Of a stretch of 64,000 bases of DNA, positions 1-10,292 are shown in pieces. Both the position numbers and the translations under genes were made by a program. The DNA comes from Tetracentron sinense. Lineage: Eukaryota > Streptophyta > Magnoliopsida > Trochodendrales > Trochodendraceae. Within the stretch, counting starts at the first letter, position 1. Each line of letters opens with the position of its first letter. Below the pieces are notes generated by a model, which was not told where the DNA came from, did not search any database, and was given only the letters and a program-made list of their open reading frames with translations. The stretch is taken from assembly GCA_015143295.1 (NCBI GenBank), contig CM026559.1:20536826-20600825 (forward strand), written 5' to 3'.

Positions 1-2
1 TC

Positions 3-2821
3 GCTATAGAGCTTGCTCCGGGTACCGCTCCGATTTCAAGGGCACCATATAGAATGGCCCCTATAGAGCTTGAAGAATTAAAGAAGCAGATTGAGGAGTT
101 ACAACAACTTGGTTTCATCCAACCAAGTGTCTCGCCGTGGGGAGCTCCGGTTCTCTTTGTGAAGAAGAAGGACGGGTCTATGAGGATGTGTATAGACTAC
201 CGTCAGTTGAACAAGGTAACTATCAAGAATCGTTATCCCTTGCCAAGGATAGACGACTTGTTTGACCAACTGAAGGGAGCGAGATTCTTCTCCAAATTGA
301 TCTTAGATCGGGGTATCATCAATTAAGGATCAAGGCGGAAGATGTTCAGAAGACGGCTTTCAGGACTCGGTATGGGCATTACGAGTTCCTTGTCATGCCT
401 TTTGGGCTGACGAATGCACCGGCGGCATTCATGGATTTGATGAACCGGGTGTTCCGATCTTACTTGGATCGATGCGTAATTGCATTCATTGATGACATTT
501 TGGTGTATTCCCAGACACGGGAAGATCACGCACGAGACCTCCATCTTGCTCTGGAGATGTTGAGAGAGCATAGGCTATATGCCAAATTGAGTAAGTGCGA
601 GTTCTGGCTAGAGAAAGTCGCATTTCTTGGACACGTGGTGTCGGCCGAGGGTATTTCTGTAGATCCAGCCAAGGTTGAGGCAGTCATGAGTTGGGAGAGG
701 CCCAAGAGCGTTACGGAGATACGTAGTTTCCTCGGATTGGCAGGCTACTACCGGAGATTTGTGGAGGGATTCTCCAGTTTGGCTGCACCTCTCACCTACT
801 TGACAAGAAAAAGTGCAAAGTTCAGTTGGAGTGACCGATGTGAAGTAAGTTTCCAAGAGTTGAAGAAACGCCTCACCACAGCCCCTGTCCTTACTGTGCC
901 ATCCGGACATGGTGGTTATGAGGTATATAGCGATGCTTCGCATATCGGACTTGGGTGTGTCCTTATGCAGCATAAGAAAGTCATTGCCTACGCATCAAGA
1001 CAATTGAAGGAGCATGAAAAGAATTACCCCACTCATGACTTAGAACTCGCCGCAGTTGTGTTTGCATTGAAGATTTGGCGACATTATCTTTATGGGGAAC
1101 AATTTGAGGTATTCACAGATCATAAAAGCCTTAAGTATTTGTTTTCCCAGAAAGAGTTGAACCTGAGGCAAAGAAGATGGGTAGAATTTTTGAAAGACTA
1201 TGAGTGCTCCATTCAATACCACCCGGGCAAGGCAAATGTAGTAGCCGATGCTCTTAGCCGGAAGCCTACTGGACTTTTGGCGCATATGATGCTGAAGGAG
1301 TGGAGATTGCTAGAGGATGCATCCAACCTCGACATCAGTTTTAGTCTCCCTACCTATGGGCCGGTAATGGCTAGCATCACAGTTAGGCCATTTATGTTGA
1401 GCATGATCCAAGAGTTGCAGGAAATGGATGCCGAACTACTTTCTTGCCGAGACAAGTCAGTTAAAAGTGGCAGTAAGGACTTTACGGCGAGGGAAGATGG
1501 AATTATCACTTTCAAGGGAAGAGTATGTGTCCCAGCCGATGAGAAGCTTAAGCGAGAAATCTTGTACGAGGCTCACCGGTCCAAGTACACCGTTCACCCC
1601 GGGGGTACCAAAATGTATAGGGACTTGAAGAAGCATTTCTGGTGGCGGAACATGAAGCGAGAAATAGCGGAGTATGTGTCTAAATGCTTGGTGTGCCAAC
1701 AAGTCAAAGCCGAACATAGGAGACCGGCTGGACTTTTGCAGTCCCTCCCTATTCCCGAGTGGAAATGGGAACATATCTCTATGGACTTTATCGTGGGATT
1801 GCCGAAGACGGTCAAGAAGACCGATGCTATATGGGTAGTTATTGATAGACTCACGAAGTCCGCACATTTCTTACCGTACCGGACTACATTCAACTCCAAT
1901 CAGTTAGCGGAGCTATACATCAAGGAAATAGTCCGATTACACGGGGTGCCAGTGAGTATTGTGTCGGATAGAGACTCAAGATTCACATCCAGGTTTTGGA
2001 AAAGTTTTCAAGGTGCAATGGGCTCCCGATTAGACTTTAGCACAGCTTTCCACCCACAGACCGACGGGCAAACCGAGAGGGTGAATCAGGTTATTGAAGA
2101 TATGCTCCGAGCATGTATGCTAGACTTCAAGGGAAGTTGGGAAGATCACCTACCTTTGGTGGAATTCGCTTACAACAATAGTTATCAAGAAAGCATACAA
2201 ATGGCGCCTTTCGAGGCTTTGTACGGAAGGAGTTGTAGATCCCCGTTGTATTGGGATGAAGTGGGAGAAAGAAAGATTTTGGGCCCCGAGTTAATTGAAC
2301 AAACCGCGGATAGGGTCAAGCTTATCCGGGAGAGGTTGAAGACCGCACAAGATAGACAGAAAAGCTATGCCGACAACCGAAGGAGGGATCTTGAATTCCG
2401 AGTCGGCGATTTTGTGTTTGTAAGGATTTCACCGACCAAAGGTGTTATGCGATTCGGGAAGAGAGGCAAGCTTAGCCCGAGATATGTGGGTCCGTTCGAG
2501 ATCATTACTCGAGTTGGCGAGGTGGCTTACCGTGTGGCTTTGCCCGCTCACATGGCGGCGGTCCACAACGTGTTTCATATCTCCCAGCTTCGGAAGTACA
2601 TCCCGGATCCTTCTCACGTCATCGAGCTTGATCCGGTTGAGATTCGAGAGGATCTCACTTTGGTTGAGAAGCCGGTTCATATTTTGGATAGGAGAGATCA
2701 AGTGCTTCGCAACAAGACTATTCCGCTAGTCCTCGTGCAATGGCAACATCATGCACGAGAAGAAGCCACGTGGGAGCGTGAAGCCGAAGTCAAAGCAAAG
2801 TATCCCGAGTTGTTTGAATAG
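3..2821 (+). pseudogene. pol: gypsy pol (RT-RNase H-integrase-chromodomain), one frameshift
   Basis: Polyprotein that copies and inserts the element; the open frame enters from the left edge. RT motifs seen are [39 protein letters not shown] and the catalytic YxDD-type box FIDDILVYS. RNase H begins near [16 protein letters not shown]. Integrase has an HHCC finger (ending CLVCQQ) and D-D-E residues in [16 protein letters not shown] and [13 protein letters not shown]. The C-terminal 75 residues end [16 protein letters not shown], as in chromodomain gypsy elements. A single missing base at about 294-297 breaks the frame inside RT, just after RFFSK: the first frame stops at 324-326 and the second is then open without interruption to 2821. 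Apart from this the sequence looks recent. The break may be a real mutation or a sequencing error. Confidence 0.93.
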
Positions 2822-2900
2822 ACTTGTGCATATGGCTTGTAATTTTGTTTTGATTTTGGGCATGTATGTATCGTCCAAATTTCGGGGACGAAATTTTTGT

Positions 2901-2913
2901 AAGGGGGGGAGAA
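2901..2913 (+). promoter_or_regulatory. Polypurine tract of element A
   Basis: A G-rich purine run (AAGGGGGGGAGAA) lies directly against the TG of the 3' LTR. In LTR retrotransposons this tract primes plus-strand DNA synthesis. Its position immediately before TGTAGCACC fixes the LTR start. Confidence 0.85.
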
Positions 2914-3123
2914 TGTAGCACCCCGGACTTTTTCATCCTTAATGAATAGCACCTTCGTAGCTAATTGGCCGTTTTTGTAGTCTAATTAATAACTAAGGGA
3001 GAAATCGGAAATTCCGAAACGTCAGAAATGTGCGTTTTCGAAAGACGAACCCAACGCAAGTTGAATCGTCGAAATCCGACGAACGAGTCAAAAGATATGG
3101 TCAAAACAGTCCAGACATACAGA

Positions 3124-3310
3124 GAACCGATCGCTCGGTCCAGTCAGCGATCGATCGGTCCATAACCGATCGATCGGTAGCTATCGCGCGGTCAGAAATT
3201 TTGTATGGGGAAATTTTCCAGAGAGTGAGTTTTTGACCGGTCGATCGGTCATAAACACCGATCGATCGGTAGGCAACCGATCGATCGGTCATGAACACCG
3301 ATCGCTCGGT
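3124..3310 (+). promoter_or_regulatory. Palindromic CCGATCGATCGG module in LTR A
   Basis: Seven good and one degenerate copy of ACCGATCGATCGGT or ACCGATCGCTCGGT are spaced roughly every 20 bp in two groups. The groups flank a non-repeated core containing GTATGGGGAAATTTTCCAGA (3203-3222). The module lies about 210 bp into the LTR, in probable U3. The same layout, orientation and core occur in the copia LTRs at 50549-50733 and 60405-60589. An enhancer or promoter role is inferred. Confidence 0.75.
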
Positions 3311-4294
3311 CTTCGCGTTTTTTTTTGCAGAAATTTCAGTAAGGGCTTTATCGTCTTTTGGGGGTTAAACCCTTTCTCCTTAAGGCTTGCCCGAGCCTTT
3401 AGGGCTTCATTCACAACACTTAAGGGATTTTGAGAGATAGAGAGAGAGGAGAAGGGGATTTGCAAATAGGGTTTTCCATTGGAGAAGAAATCAAAGGGGT
3501 GGAGACCCTAGATCGTCCCCAAGCACATTTTCTTCAAGATTTCAACTCAAGCTCGTGTGGGGTTCCATTCTCCAAGCTAGGGCAGCAACCCAAGCACGTT
3601 TTTGAAAGGGGTTTCTTCCCCAACTCAAGTCTCCTTCAAGCAAAGGTGTTCTTCCTTCAAGTTGGAGCTTCAATCAAGGTTTCTACCAAGGATCAAGCCT
3701 TGATTTAAGGTTAGTACACCCTACTAACTTACCCTAGCAATAAATCTAGGTTTTCCTTATGAAATGTGATTTATGCTATTATGTTTGCCTCCCATATAAA
3801 ATGTATCATCTCCAATGAACCTAAATAAGATAAGAAAAAGGTATGGATGTGTGTGGGGGTTGATGTGGCGATTGGATGCCGAGGTGTATGTTGGGTGATG
3901 TGTGTGATGGAAATGGTGGATGGGTACTTTACCAATAATGAACATACCTTGATTTTTGGATGGAAAGTAGGCACTAAAAAGAAGAAGATGAACCATTAAG
4001 GAACCTTGCATGCTATGTGTTTGATAAAATGACTAAACAAGGGATAAATGGACTTAATGAAGAAAATGGAAATAGAAATTGTGTAATTGTTCTTAGAAAT
4101 GATAAATTGCTCAAATGTGCTATATGTTGCCTAAATTTTCATACCACTATGTTAAGGATTGAAATGCCATAGTCATGTGACCCGCCCGTTCAAGTATGTC
4201 ATCATGATTACCACTATTGACAAGCACACAAGCACGCATGCATGCATGAAACCGGGTTTTTCCAAGATTGTATTTGTATATGAAATGCAAGAGA

Positions 4295-4639
4295 GAACAT
4301 GACAAGGAGGTTGGTAGCCCAAGGAAGGGTGCTAGCCTCTGGCTCACAAGAGAAATGAAGCAAGAACATGACAAGGAGGTTGGTAGCCCAAGGAAGGGTG
4401 CTAGCCTCTGGCTCACAAGAGAAACAGAACAAGAACATGACAAGGAGGTTGGTAGCCCAAGGAAGGGTGCTAGCCTCTGGCTCACAAGAGAAACAGAACA
4501 AGAACATGACAAGGAGGTTGGTAGCCCAAGGAAGGGTGCTAGCCTCTGGCTCACAAGAGAAATGGAACAAGAACATGACAAGGAGGTTGGTAGCCCAAGG
4601 AAGGGTGCTAGCCTCTGGCTCACAAGTATACAAGTCAAG
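4295..4639 (+). repeat. 69-bp tandem repeat, 5 copies, in LTR A
   Basis: Five near-identical 69-bp units begin at 4295, 4364, 4433, 4502 and 4571, each starting GAACATGACAAGGAGGTTGG and containing GTGCTAGCCTCTGGCTCAC. Because 69 is divisible by three, several frames stay open on both strands. I regard these as repeat-driven open frames, not proteins. Confidence 0.95.
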
Positions 4640-4901
4640 AACAAATCAAGACATGAAATACAAGACAAGACACGATACACATACATGATTTGACCGAGAC
4701 ACGAAAAGGGTTTCCGAGACATGAGTTTTACCGAGGTTTTTGCATTCATACACGCATGTCAAGATATGGCTATGTATCTTATGCTTTCACTATTGCTTTA
4801 AATTAATATCTTGTATTGCTCACTGTTGTTATGCTTTCGCTATTGTTATGGTTAGCTAGTAGTTTGTACTCGCTGAGTATTCCATGCTCAGCCGTACTTT
4901 T

Positions 4902-5042
4902 ATGTCGGCAGGTACTGTGGATGTCCTCGACCCCGAGCCTTGGGTCGAGGAGGAGTATGTAGAGGAGAGGGAGCCACCTATCCCATGGCAGTCTCAAGAG
5001 GATGGGGACTTGGATGTGTGGCCATACCTCGACTACTGTTGA
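4902..5042 (+). CDS. Small conserved acidic ORF inside the LTR (46 aa), hypothetical
   Basis: I do not recognise this as a named protein. An ATG-started frame of 46 codons (MSAGTVDVL..., then PEPWVEEEYVEER, then WPYLDYC and a stop) lies near the 3' end of the LTR. The diverged LTR H has the same frame at 7555-7690: it begins MSAG, keeps PEPWVEEGYEEER, DPPIP and WPYLDYC, and is broken by one TAG. Most differences between A and H leave the frame intact. The inverted copy G retains the first part, up to where element A interrupts it. The ATG lies in a GGCAGGT context that could also be a splice junction, so this may be the end of an exon rather than a free peptide. Coding is unproven. Confidence 0.35.
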   Translation: MSAGTVDVLDPEPWVEEEYVEEREPPIPWQSQEDGDLDVWPYLDYC

Positions 5043-5661
5043 GAGGAGAGTGTTAGAGAGTTCCTTTTTGTATTTTGATAGGTGGGCATGTCCACCTTTA
5101 CTTTGATTGTATTGAGTATATGTTAACTTGGAATACTATATGGAGTAATAGAAGAAAAGAAAAAGTTGGCTTATGCTTCCGCACTTATGTTTAGTTTCCG
5201 CGCTCTGATTATCATTGTATTATATTATGTTTAGCCTCTTGCATTACAGGATGGTTGACAGGTACACGTAGTCACCTCTAAAGTATCCCTTAACTCCTAG
5301 GGGGTATTTTGGGGCGTGACATCTACATACTCCTCCTCGACCCAAGGCTCGGGGTCGAGGACATCCACAGTACCTGCCGACATAAAAGTACGGCTGAGCA
5401 TGGAATACTCAGCGAGTACAAACTACTAGCTAACCATAACAATAGCGAAAGCATAACAACAGTGAGCAATACAAGATATTAATTTAAAGCAATAGTGAAA
5501 GTATAAGATACATAGCCATATCTTGACATGCGTGTATGAATGCAAAAACCTCGATAAAACTCATGTCTCGGAAACCTTTTTCGTGTCTCGGTCAAATCAT
5601 GTATGCGTGTCGTGTCTTGTCTTGTATTTCATGTCTTGATTTGTTCTTGACTTGTATACTT

Positions 5662-5937
5662 GTGAGCCAGAGGCTAGCACCCTTCCTTAGGCTACCAACC
5701 TCCTTGTCATGTTCTTGTTCCATTTCTCTTGTGAGCCAGAGGCTGGCACCCTTCCTTGGGCTACCAACCTCCTTGTCATGTTCTTGTTCCATTTCTCTTG
5801 TGAGCTAGTGGCTAGCACCCTTCCTTGGGCTACCAACCTCCTTGTCATGTTCTTGTTCCATTTCTCTTGTGAGCCAGAGGCTAGCACCCTTCCTTGGGCT
5901 ACCAACCTCTTTGTCATGTTCTTGTTTTGTTGTTGAT
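5662..5937 (-). repeat. 69-bp tandem repeat, 4 copies, in LTR G
   Basis: Four units start at 5662, 5731, 5800 and 5869 and are the reverse complement of the five-copy array in LTR A. Copy number therefore differs between LTRs of the same family. Confidence 0.93.
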
Positions 5938-6900
5938 TCATCATGTATAAATACAATCTTGGAAAACCCGATTTCATGCATGCATGTGTACTCGTGTGCG
6001 TGCCAATAGTGACAATCATGGGGACACGTGTAACAAGAGGGATATCGCATCATATTTCAATTCATAGTATAACATGTAAGCATTTAGGTGATCAACATGG
6101 CATTTGGTCAAGTCATCATTTACAAGAATAATTACATAAAGCTTACATCCATTTCCTTCATCAATTTCATTTATTATTGGTTTAGGCATATTATCAAACA
6201 TCCGGTGTGCAACATTTTAGTAGTTTTATTTCCCCTTTTTAGTGCATAAATTTCCAACACAACATCCAAGTATGTTCATTATTCATAGAGTGCCCTTCCA
6301 CCATTTTCCATACCCACATTTCACCACGTCCAACGGCATCCAATCGCCTCTACATCCACCATTCATACATACAACCCCACATTCACTTTTATCTTATTTA
6401 GGTTTAGGAAGTATAGCACATTTCAAGTAAGGGAAAATACAAGACCAACATCATAATGTCAAAGGGGAAAACTAGATTATTGCTAAAGAAAGTTAGTAGA
6501 GTGTACTAACCTTTAATCAAGGCTTGATCCTTGGTAGGGACCTTGATTGAAGCTCCAACTTGAAAGATGAAGCCTTTGCTTGAAAGAAGCTTGAGTTGGG
6601 GAAGAAATCCCTTTCAAAAACGTGAGTGAGGGCTGCCCTAGCTTTGAGAATGCACCCCACCCGAGCTTGAGTTGAAATCTTGAAGAAAACATGCTTGTGG
6701 ACGATCTAGGGTCTTCACCCCTTTGATTTCTTCTCCAAAAGCAACCTAGGTTTAGGAAACCCTTTTCTCTTCTCTCTTATCTCCCAAATCTCTCTAAGTA
6801 TAGTGAATGATGCCCTAAGGCTCGGGCAAGCCTTAAGGAGAAAGGGTTTAACCCCCAAAAGACGAAAACGCCCTTACTGAATTTCTGCAAAAACGCGAAG

Positions 6901-7085
6901 ACCGAGCGATCGGTGGTTATGACCGATCGATCGGTTGCCTACCGAGCGATCGGTGTTTATGACCGATCGACCGGTCAAAAACTCACTCTCTGGAAAATTT
7001 CCCCATACAAAATTTCTGACCGTGCGATAGCTACCGATCGATCGGTTATGGACCGATCGATCGCTGACTGGACCGAGCGATCGGT
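6901..7085 (-). promoter_or_regulatory. Palindromic CCGATCGATCGG module in LTR G
   Basis: The same two groups of ACCGATCGATCGGT-type palindromes flank the CTCTCTGGAAAATTTCCCC core, in inverse orientation to LTR A. Several half-sites differ from LTR A (CGAGCG for CGATCG), but spacing and palindromic form are retained. Confidence 0.72.
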
Positions 7086-7297
7086 GCTCTGTATGTCTGG
7101 ACTGTTTTGACCATATCTTTTGACTCGCTCGTCGGATTTCGACGATTCAACTTGCGTTGGATCCGTCTTTCGAAAACGAACATTTCTGACGTTTCAGAAT
7201 TTTCGATTTCTCCATTATTTATTAATTAGACTACGAAAACGGTCAATTAGCTACGAAAGTGTCATTCATTAAAGATGAAAAAGTCCGAGATGCTACA

Positions 7298-7966
7298 ACT
7301 CGAAAGCTCACAAGAACTCATAAGAAACTACGAGAATCATAAGCATTCATAAAAACTCACAAGCATGCATAAGACGGTTTATTTTCCATGAAAAGAACAA
7401 GTTTTATGAAATATTTTCCATGACGGAGTTTTTAAGCATGAACTTGTGATTAGTATTTCCTTACGCACTCGTAGTATATAATATTATAATTATGATAGCA
7501 TTGTTAGCTAGTAGTTTTGACTCGCTGAGTATTACATACTCAACCATACATGTTATGTCAGCAGGTCAGTTCAACATCCCCAACCCGGAGCCATGGGTTG
7601 AAGAAGGGTATGAGGAAGAAAGGGATCCACCTATCCCGATGCAGTCATAGGAGGACAGAGACCTAGATAGATGGCCGTATCTAGACTACTGCTCAGTGGA
7701 GAGATTGTGAGGTTTCTTTTTGTATTTTGATAGGTGGACATGTCCACCTCTACTTTTTGTTATGTATGTACAAACTTGGAATACAAATGATAAATAGAAA
7801 ATAAATTTTTGGGTTATGCTTCCGTACTTTGATTTAAGTTTCTGCACTTCTTTATATTTCTTTTATGTTATGTCTTGAGTATTATTGCAAGATGGTTTGG
7901 TATCGGATACGGCACATCACGAGCCAAAGTATCCCTAACTCTCAGGAGATATTTTGGGTCACGACA
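7298..7966 (+). repeat. LTR H: 3' end of a third, older LTR of the same family
   Basis: From about 7498 the sequence follows the last 480 bp of LTR A (CTCGCTGAGTATTACATACTC ... GATAGGTGGACATGTCCACCT) and ends TTTTGGGTCACGACA at the equivalent of the LTR A end. The region 7298-7497 aligns only loosely. H is more diverged than G, consistent with being the oldest layer. The beginning of H should lie left of the window if G inserted into it. Confidence 0.8.
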
Positions 7967-9020
7967 GGTTACTTGTATCATTGAACTTGTTACTCTATCC
8001 CCTTTTTTGTGGTTAGAGATCGATTCTACTACAGACAAACTCTTCTTTCTCTCTCTCTCTCTCTCTCTCAAATGACGGAATAGCTGTAGATGATGAGATA
8101 CACGTAGAGAAAATTCTAGAGGCTATGAAAATCCGCCGTGACCCCACCATTATGTAACTTAACTTCCTGTCCTCACACTTCATTTTCTGTCTTTATTAAA
8201 TATAGATGTATTACGGAAGCAATGCTTGCCGCATGGGTGGTTTGTACTAGTCCCCACTCAATTAGTCCGGGTTCCATTCCTAGAAGGTGAAGTGTTGTAT
8301 TGTCCACCTGTCCACTAACTCAGATCAGATACTAACCAATTAACCGGGTGGCGCCTAACCCGTACTGGTCAGCAAAAAAAACGACAAATAAGGTGTGATA
8401 CAGCCAACTTTGACTAGCAACCCACCGGGTAAATTTAACTACTATGGCTTTCTAAATCAATGTAAGGAGTAAGGACCAGAATGAAAAATTTTGTATCATA
8501 GTGAGGGTCGGAGCAAAAGGAGGACCCGTACGTGCCTCGCGTAAAATTTTGAAATTTTTTTTTAATTACTATAAAGAATAGCATGGGGCATGTGGTTGGA
8601 TAAGTGCCTCCCTTAATTTTTGATTTTTTAAAATAGTTTGAGGCAAAGCCATTGGCAGTTGCCCAATTAGATTTTTGTAAATAAATTTTTTTTTATCTAA
8701 TTTTATTTTATTATTTAACCGGGGATAGTCATTGGACAATGAACAACTCTTCTCCAAACTATTGAAACAAAGTTATTCTATGTTATTTAATAGGACATAG
8801 CCATTGAGCTAAGGGACATCTAAACTTTTGAAAACAAAATATATTTTTTATGATAAGCTATTTAATTATTTAATAGGTTATAGTCATAGTCATAAGACAA
8901 ATAGATAAATACTCCTCTAAACGAGGAGAAACAGTATATGTAGGATATATATAAAATATATGGAAGAAATGACCCACGAACATAGTCGTGAAAAAAAAAT
9001 TGGGGTAACTAAATTAAGAT
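7967..9020. other. Intergenic, no gene recognised; (CT)n microsatellite
   Basis: A perfect CT run lies at about 8045-8069. The rest is AT-rich with short repeated phrases such as TTGAGGCAAAGCC or GGACATAGCCATTGAG that I cannot assign. No frame with recognisable protein similarity is present. Confidence 0.6.
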
Positions 9021-9025
9021 TAACA

Positions 9026-9075
<50 letters not shown>
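9026..9075. repeat. (AT)n microsatellite
   Basis: An uninterrupted alternating TA run of about 45 bp follows ACATATATG. Confidence 0.95.
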
Positions 9076-9080
<5 letters not shown>

Positions 9081-9204
9081 GTTTCTAAAAACTAAGGATA
9101 GATGGATCCCTAGGGGTGAGTAAATCTTAACCATAATTAATGTGTTGAGAAGGGGATGTGGACCAATGAGATACACGCATTCCTTTACATAGCAGAATGC
9201 AGTC

Positions 9205-9272
9205 TCTTAAACATTTTCCTAAAAAAAGATGTTGCATTCTTAAACATTTTCCTAAAAAAAGATGTTGAGCGC
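9205..9272. repeat. 34-bp tandem duplication
   Basis: Two adjacent copies of a unit beginning CTTAAACATTTTCCTAAAAA start at 9205 and 9239. A shorter fragment, GCATTTTCC, recurs at 9312. Confidence 0.85.
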
Positions 9273-9423
9273 TCCATTCAATTGGACGATCTTTGTTAGG
9301 CAACCTATAAGCATTTTCCGGGACCATTCAATATTTTATGACAGGAAAAGATTGGCTTTGGTGGACTTCCAAGCTAGGCAGTCGGGCATCCACGAATCAT
9401 GCGTCACCCGGCGATAATTTGGG

Positions 9424-9491
9424 GGAGAAGTCATTTCATTTTCTCCCCGTGATTTTAACTTCTTCCCACTTGATATCTCCTCCCTTTTAAA
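9424..9491 (+). repeat. Copy of the GAGAAGTCATT repeat
   Basis: This 68-bp stretch (GAGAAGTCATTTCATTTTCT ... TTGATATCTCCTCCC) matches the interior of the fold-back element at 10110-10180. It is probably a fragment of the same small transposon family. Confidence 0.55.
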
Positions 9492-10029
9492 CGCCACATG
9501 CCCCCACCAGAGCCACTCTTTTGCATTTATGACCCTTGAAAAACAATGCTATTAACGAAAGCAACTCGTAGGCAATACTGGTAGACAGGCAAATCGTCTG
9601 AATTCTTCCCTTTTTGCCGCGAGTGTTGAAAGGCGATGATGAATTCACATGTACGGATTTGACAATTTTAACCACCTGTGGAGAGATCCAAGTCTTCAAA
9701 AACTTTGGGGAAGAATTGAGGGAAGAATCCAGACAAGGCGACCAAACGCATGATTACAAGTTTACAACTGGGGATTGAAATCGCGGTTTTATGCCAAAAC
9801 ATGCCTAGTTTAAGGGTGCTTTTGATAAATATTCATATATCTGAGTATCTATTAATTTTAAATATTTTGTTTTACAGTGAAATGCTAATCCAGTTTCTCT
9901 TTTCCCCACTTTCTCTATAGAGAGGTAGACGTACGTTTTTCAGCTGCTTTTGCAGTCCAAAAAGCTTCAGAATTTGAACTCTCTCCGTCCTTATTTTTAA
10001 CTGACAGCAAAACTAACCGAAAAGTATAT

Positions 10030-10292
10030 GAATACGTGGGCCTCGGATTGTCTTTAGAAAGCTGTATGGGGCAACCATAGGATAGGATAGGGGACATGTG
10101 GTGATAAAAGAAGAGAAGTCATTACATTTTCTCTGCATGATTTTGACTTCTCCCTATTTGATATCTCTCCCCCCTTTTATCTCACCACATTATCACAGAG
10201 AAGTCAAAATCATGAGCCCCCCTATCCTATGGTTGCTCCAGACAAGGGCTTTCTTGCCTCGCCAAAGGCAATCCGAGGCGTATACGTGATCC
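10030..10292. mobile_element. Fold-back (MITE-like) element with long inverted arms
   Basis: The left arm (about 10030-10095) contains GCCTCGGATTGTCTTT, AGAAAGC and GCAACCATAGGATAGG. The right arm (about 10210-10290) contains the reverse complements CTATCCTATGGTTGC, GGCTTTCTTG and AAAGGCAATCCGAGGC in mirrored order. A second inverted pair, TGATTTTGACTTCTC and GAGAAGTCAAAATCA, lies inside. No coding capacity. I could not identify a clean target-site duplication, so the exact ends are uncertain. Confidence 0.6.

Larger units (their letters stand above)
1..5321 (+). mobile_element. Element A: Ty3/gypsy (Tekay/Del-like) retrotransposon, 3' part
   Basis: This is the 3' portion of a chromodomain-type gypsy retrotransposon that continues off the left edge. 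It contains reverse transcriptase, RNase H, integrase and a C-terminal chromodomain-like tail, followed by a polypurine tract and a complete 3' LTR. The domain order RT-RH-INT is diagnostic of Ty3/gypsy. Tekay/Del assignment rests on the look of the integrase and tail and is an inference. It is inserted into an inverted LTR of its own family; the expected TSD after the LTR is TCTAC, but the left flank is outside the window. Confidence 0.93.
2914..5321 (+). repeat. 3' LTR of element A (2408 bp)
   Basis: Starts TGTAGCACCCCGG after the polypurine tract and ends GGGGCGTGACA. Both ends are confirmed by related copies: the inverted LTR G starts at the equivalent TGTAGCA, and LTR fragment H ends at the equivalent ACGACA. 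It contains a palindrome cluster (3124-3310), a 69-bp tandem repeat (4295-4639) and a small conserved reading frame (4902-5042). I found no clear TATA box just after the palindrome cluster. Confidence 0.9.
5322..7297 (-). repeat. LTR G: inverted copy of the same gypsy LTR, interrupted by element A
   Basis: Read on the minus strand from 7297 this starts TGTAGCATCTCGG and follows LTR A through the palindrome module, the 69-bp repeats and the start of the small ORF. It stops at the point equivalent to 4966 in LTR A, leaving about 355 bp missing. The missing end is expected left of element A, outside the window, if A inserted into G. No gene is present. Apparent frames here are shadows of the repeat. 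Confidence 0.88.

Noticed and set aside
3030-3433. Open frames with TDRSVxNRSIG-type peptide repeats
   Set aside because: They are translations of the ACCGATCGATCGGT palindromes. They occur in both strands and orientations with no shared start or end, so they are not proteins.
4147-4749. Long repetitive frames on both strands (about 140-200 aa)
   Set aside because: Caused by a 69-bp unit divisible by three. No codon constraint is visible and stops flank them at random.
8200-8382. Possible tRNA-derived SINE (GGGTTCCATTCCTA near 8268, A-run near 8375)
   Set aside because: Box A is not convincing, box B is imperfect and no TSD was found. Too weak to annotate.
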